In this document: positions 63,973 to 64,000 of the stretch, piece by piece | Numbering within the stretch: position 1 is the first letter of the stretch | Layout: each line of letters begins with the position of its first letter | Source: Sulfurirhabdus autotrophica | GTDB taxonomy: Bacteria; Pseudomonadota; Gammaproteobacteria; Burkholderiales; SMCO01 | Length of the DNA stretch: 64,000 bases | Assembly: GCF_004346685.1 (NCBI RefSeq) | Contig: NZ_SMCO01000005.1 | Coordinates: 107,753-171,752 of the forward strand | Direction of reading: 5' to 3' | The notes under the pieces: generated by a model | Told to the model about the DNA's origin: nothing | The model's input: only the letters and a program-made list of their open reading frames with translations | Database searches by the model: none | Position numbers and translations under genes: made by a program

Positions 63973-64000
63973 GCTACTGCCTGCGAAGGCTTGTAGTAGC
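63973..64000. repeat. Hairpin-forming sequence at the window edge
   Basis: GCTACT...AGTAGC outer arms and GCCT/AGGC inner arms around GCGA form a compact hairpin just after the HEPN gene. It may be a terminator or one end of a dispersed repeat cut by the window border. Confidence 0.4.

Noticed and set aside
1..64000. CRISPR arrays, tRNA or rRNA genes, prophage or complete IS
   Set aside because: No regularly spaced repeats, no T-loop-like GGTTCGAATCC sets in cloverleaf context, and no integrase or complete transposase frames were seen.

Overview
The window looks like chromosomal DNA of a Gram-negative betaproteobacterium, probably of the Nitrosomonadales type. The reasons are gene order (apbC/metG divergent, apbC-dcd in line), house-keeping gene lengths, moderate GC, outer-membrane export genes and c-type cytochromes. 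This taxonomic guess is inference. No tRNA, rRNA, CRISPR array, integrase or complete transposase gene was recognised.

Layout. 1-6315: the end of bpt, a group III truncated haemoglobin, and a three-gene phosphorelay/c-di-GMP block (REC-PAS3 histidine kinase, CheY-like regulator, REC-PAS-GGDEF-EAL). 6512-16660: mostly core metabolism (thyA-folA, a beta-lactamase-fold hydrolase, a lipoprotein, a PLP Orn/Lys/Arg decarboxylase, dcd, apbC, metG, a DsrE-like lipoprotein, acylphosphatase). 16824-22853 (+ strand) and 29053-40472 (- strand): two convergent halves of an aryl-polyene/xanthomonadin-type pigment locus. The left half has ACP, an antiporter, a flavin halogenase-like enzyme, chorismatase, a PlsC-type acyltransferase and GT2. 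The right half has the AMP ligase, two dehydratases, KR, KS, chain-length factor, an LpxL-type acyltransferase, a LolA-like carrier, an MMPL exporter, a deacetylase and a hydrolase. Together they can make a hydroxybenzoate starter, activate it, extend it on ACP, attach it to a lipid/sugar anchor and move it to the outer membrane. Between the halves lie a run of integron-cassette-like genes with attC-like sites (about 23.2-25.5 kb) and the divergent metE/metR pair.

40756-48108: a MipA/OmpV outer-membrane protein, a WbuC cupin, a candidate small RNA with anti-Shine-Dalgarno loops, dnaE, a U32 peptidase-family (TrhP/YegQ) gene and two tandem small proteins sharing a C-terminal tail. 48188-53189 (- strand): an arsenic-resistance run (arsR, arsC, arsI/cadI-like, acr3, rhodanese, ArsP-type permease, two small Cys proteins). 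53273-56182: a TonB-like orphan, a monohaem cytochrome c, and a one-haem cytochrome-porin resembling Cyc2. 56510-62794: a low-complexity Ser/Gln protein, an OmpR/EnvZ-type pair, and envelope-stress-type genes (glycine zipper, M48 protease, Spy/CpxP-like, Arg-rich periplasmic protein). The window ends in a long AT-rich spacer and a HEPN-type gene whose promoter spacer holds an eight-G run.

The most interesting candidates are the sRNA at 42221-42325, the halogenase-bearing aryl-polyene locus flanking a cassette array, the Cyc2-like cytochrome-porin, and the HEPN gene with the poly-G promoter.
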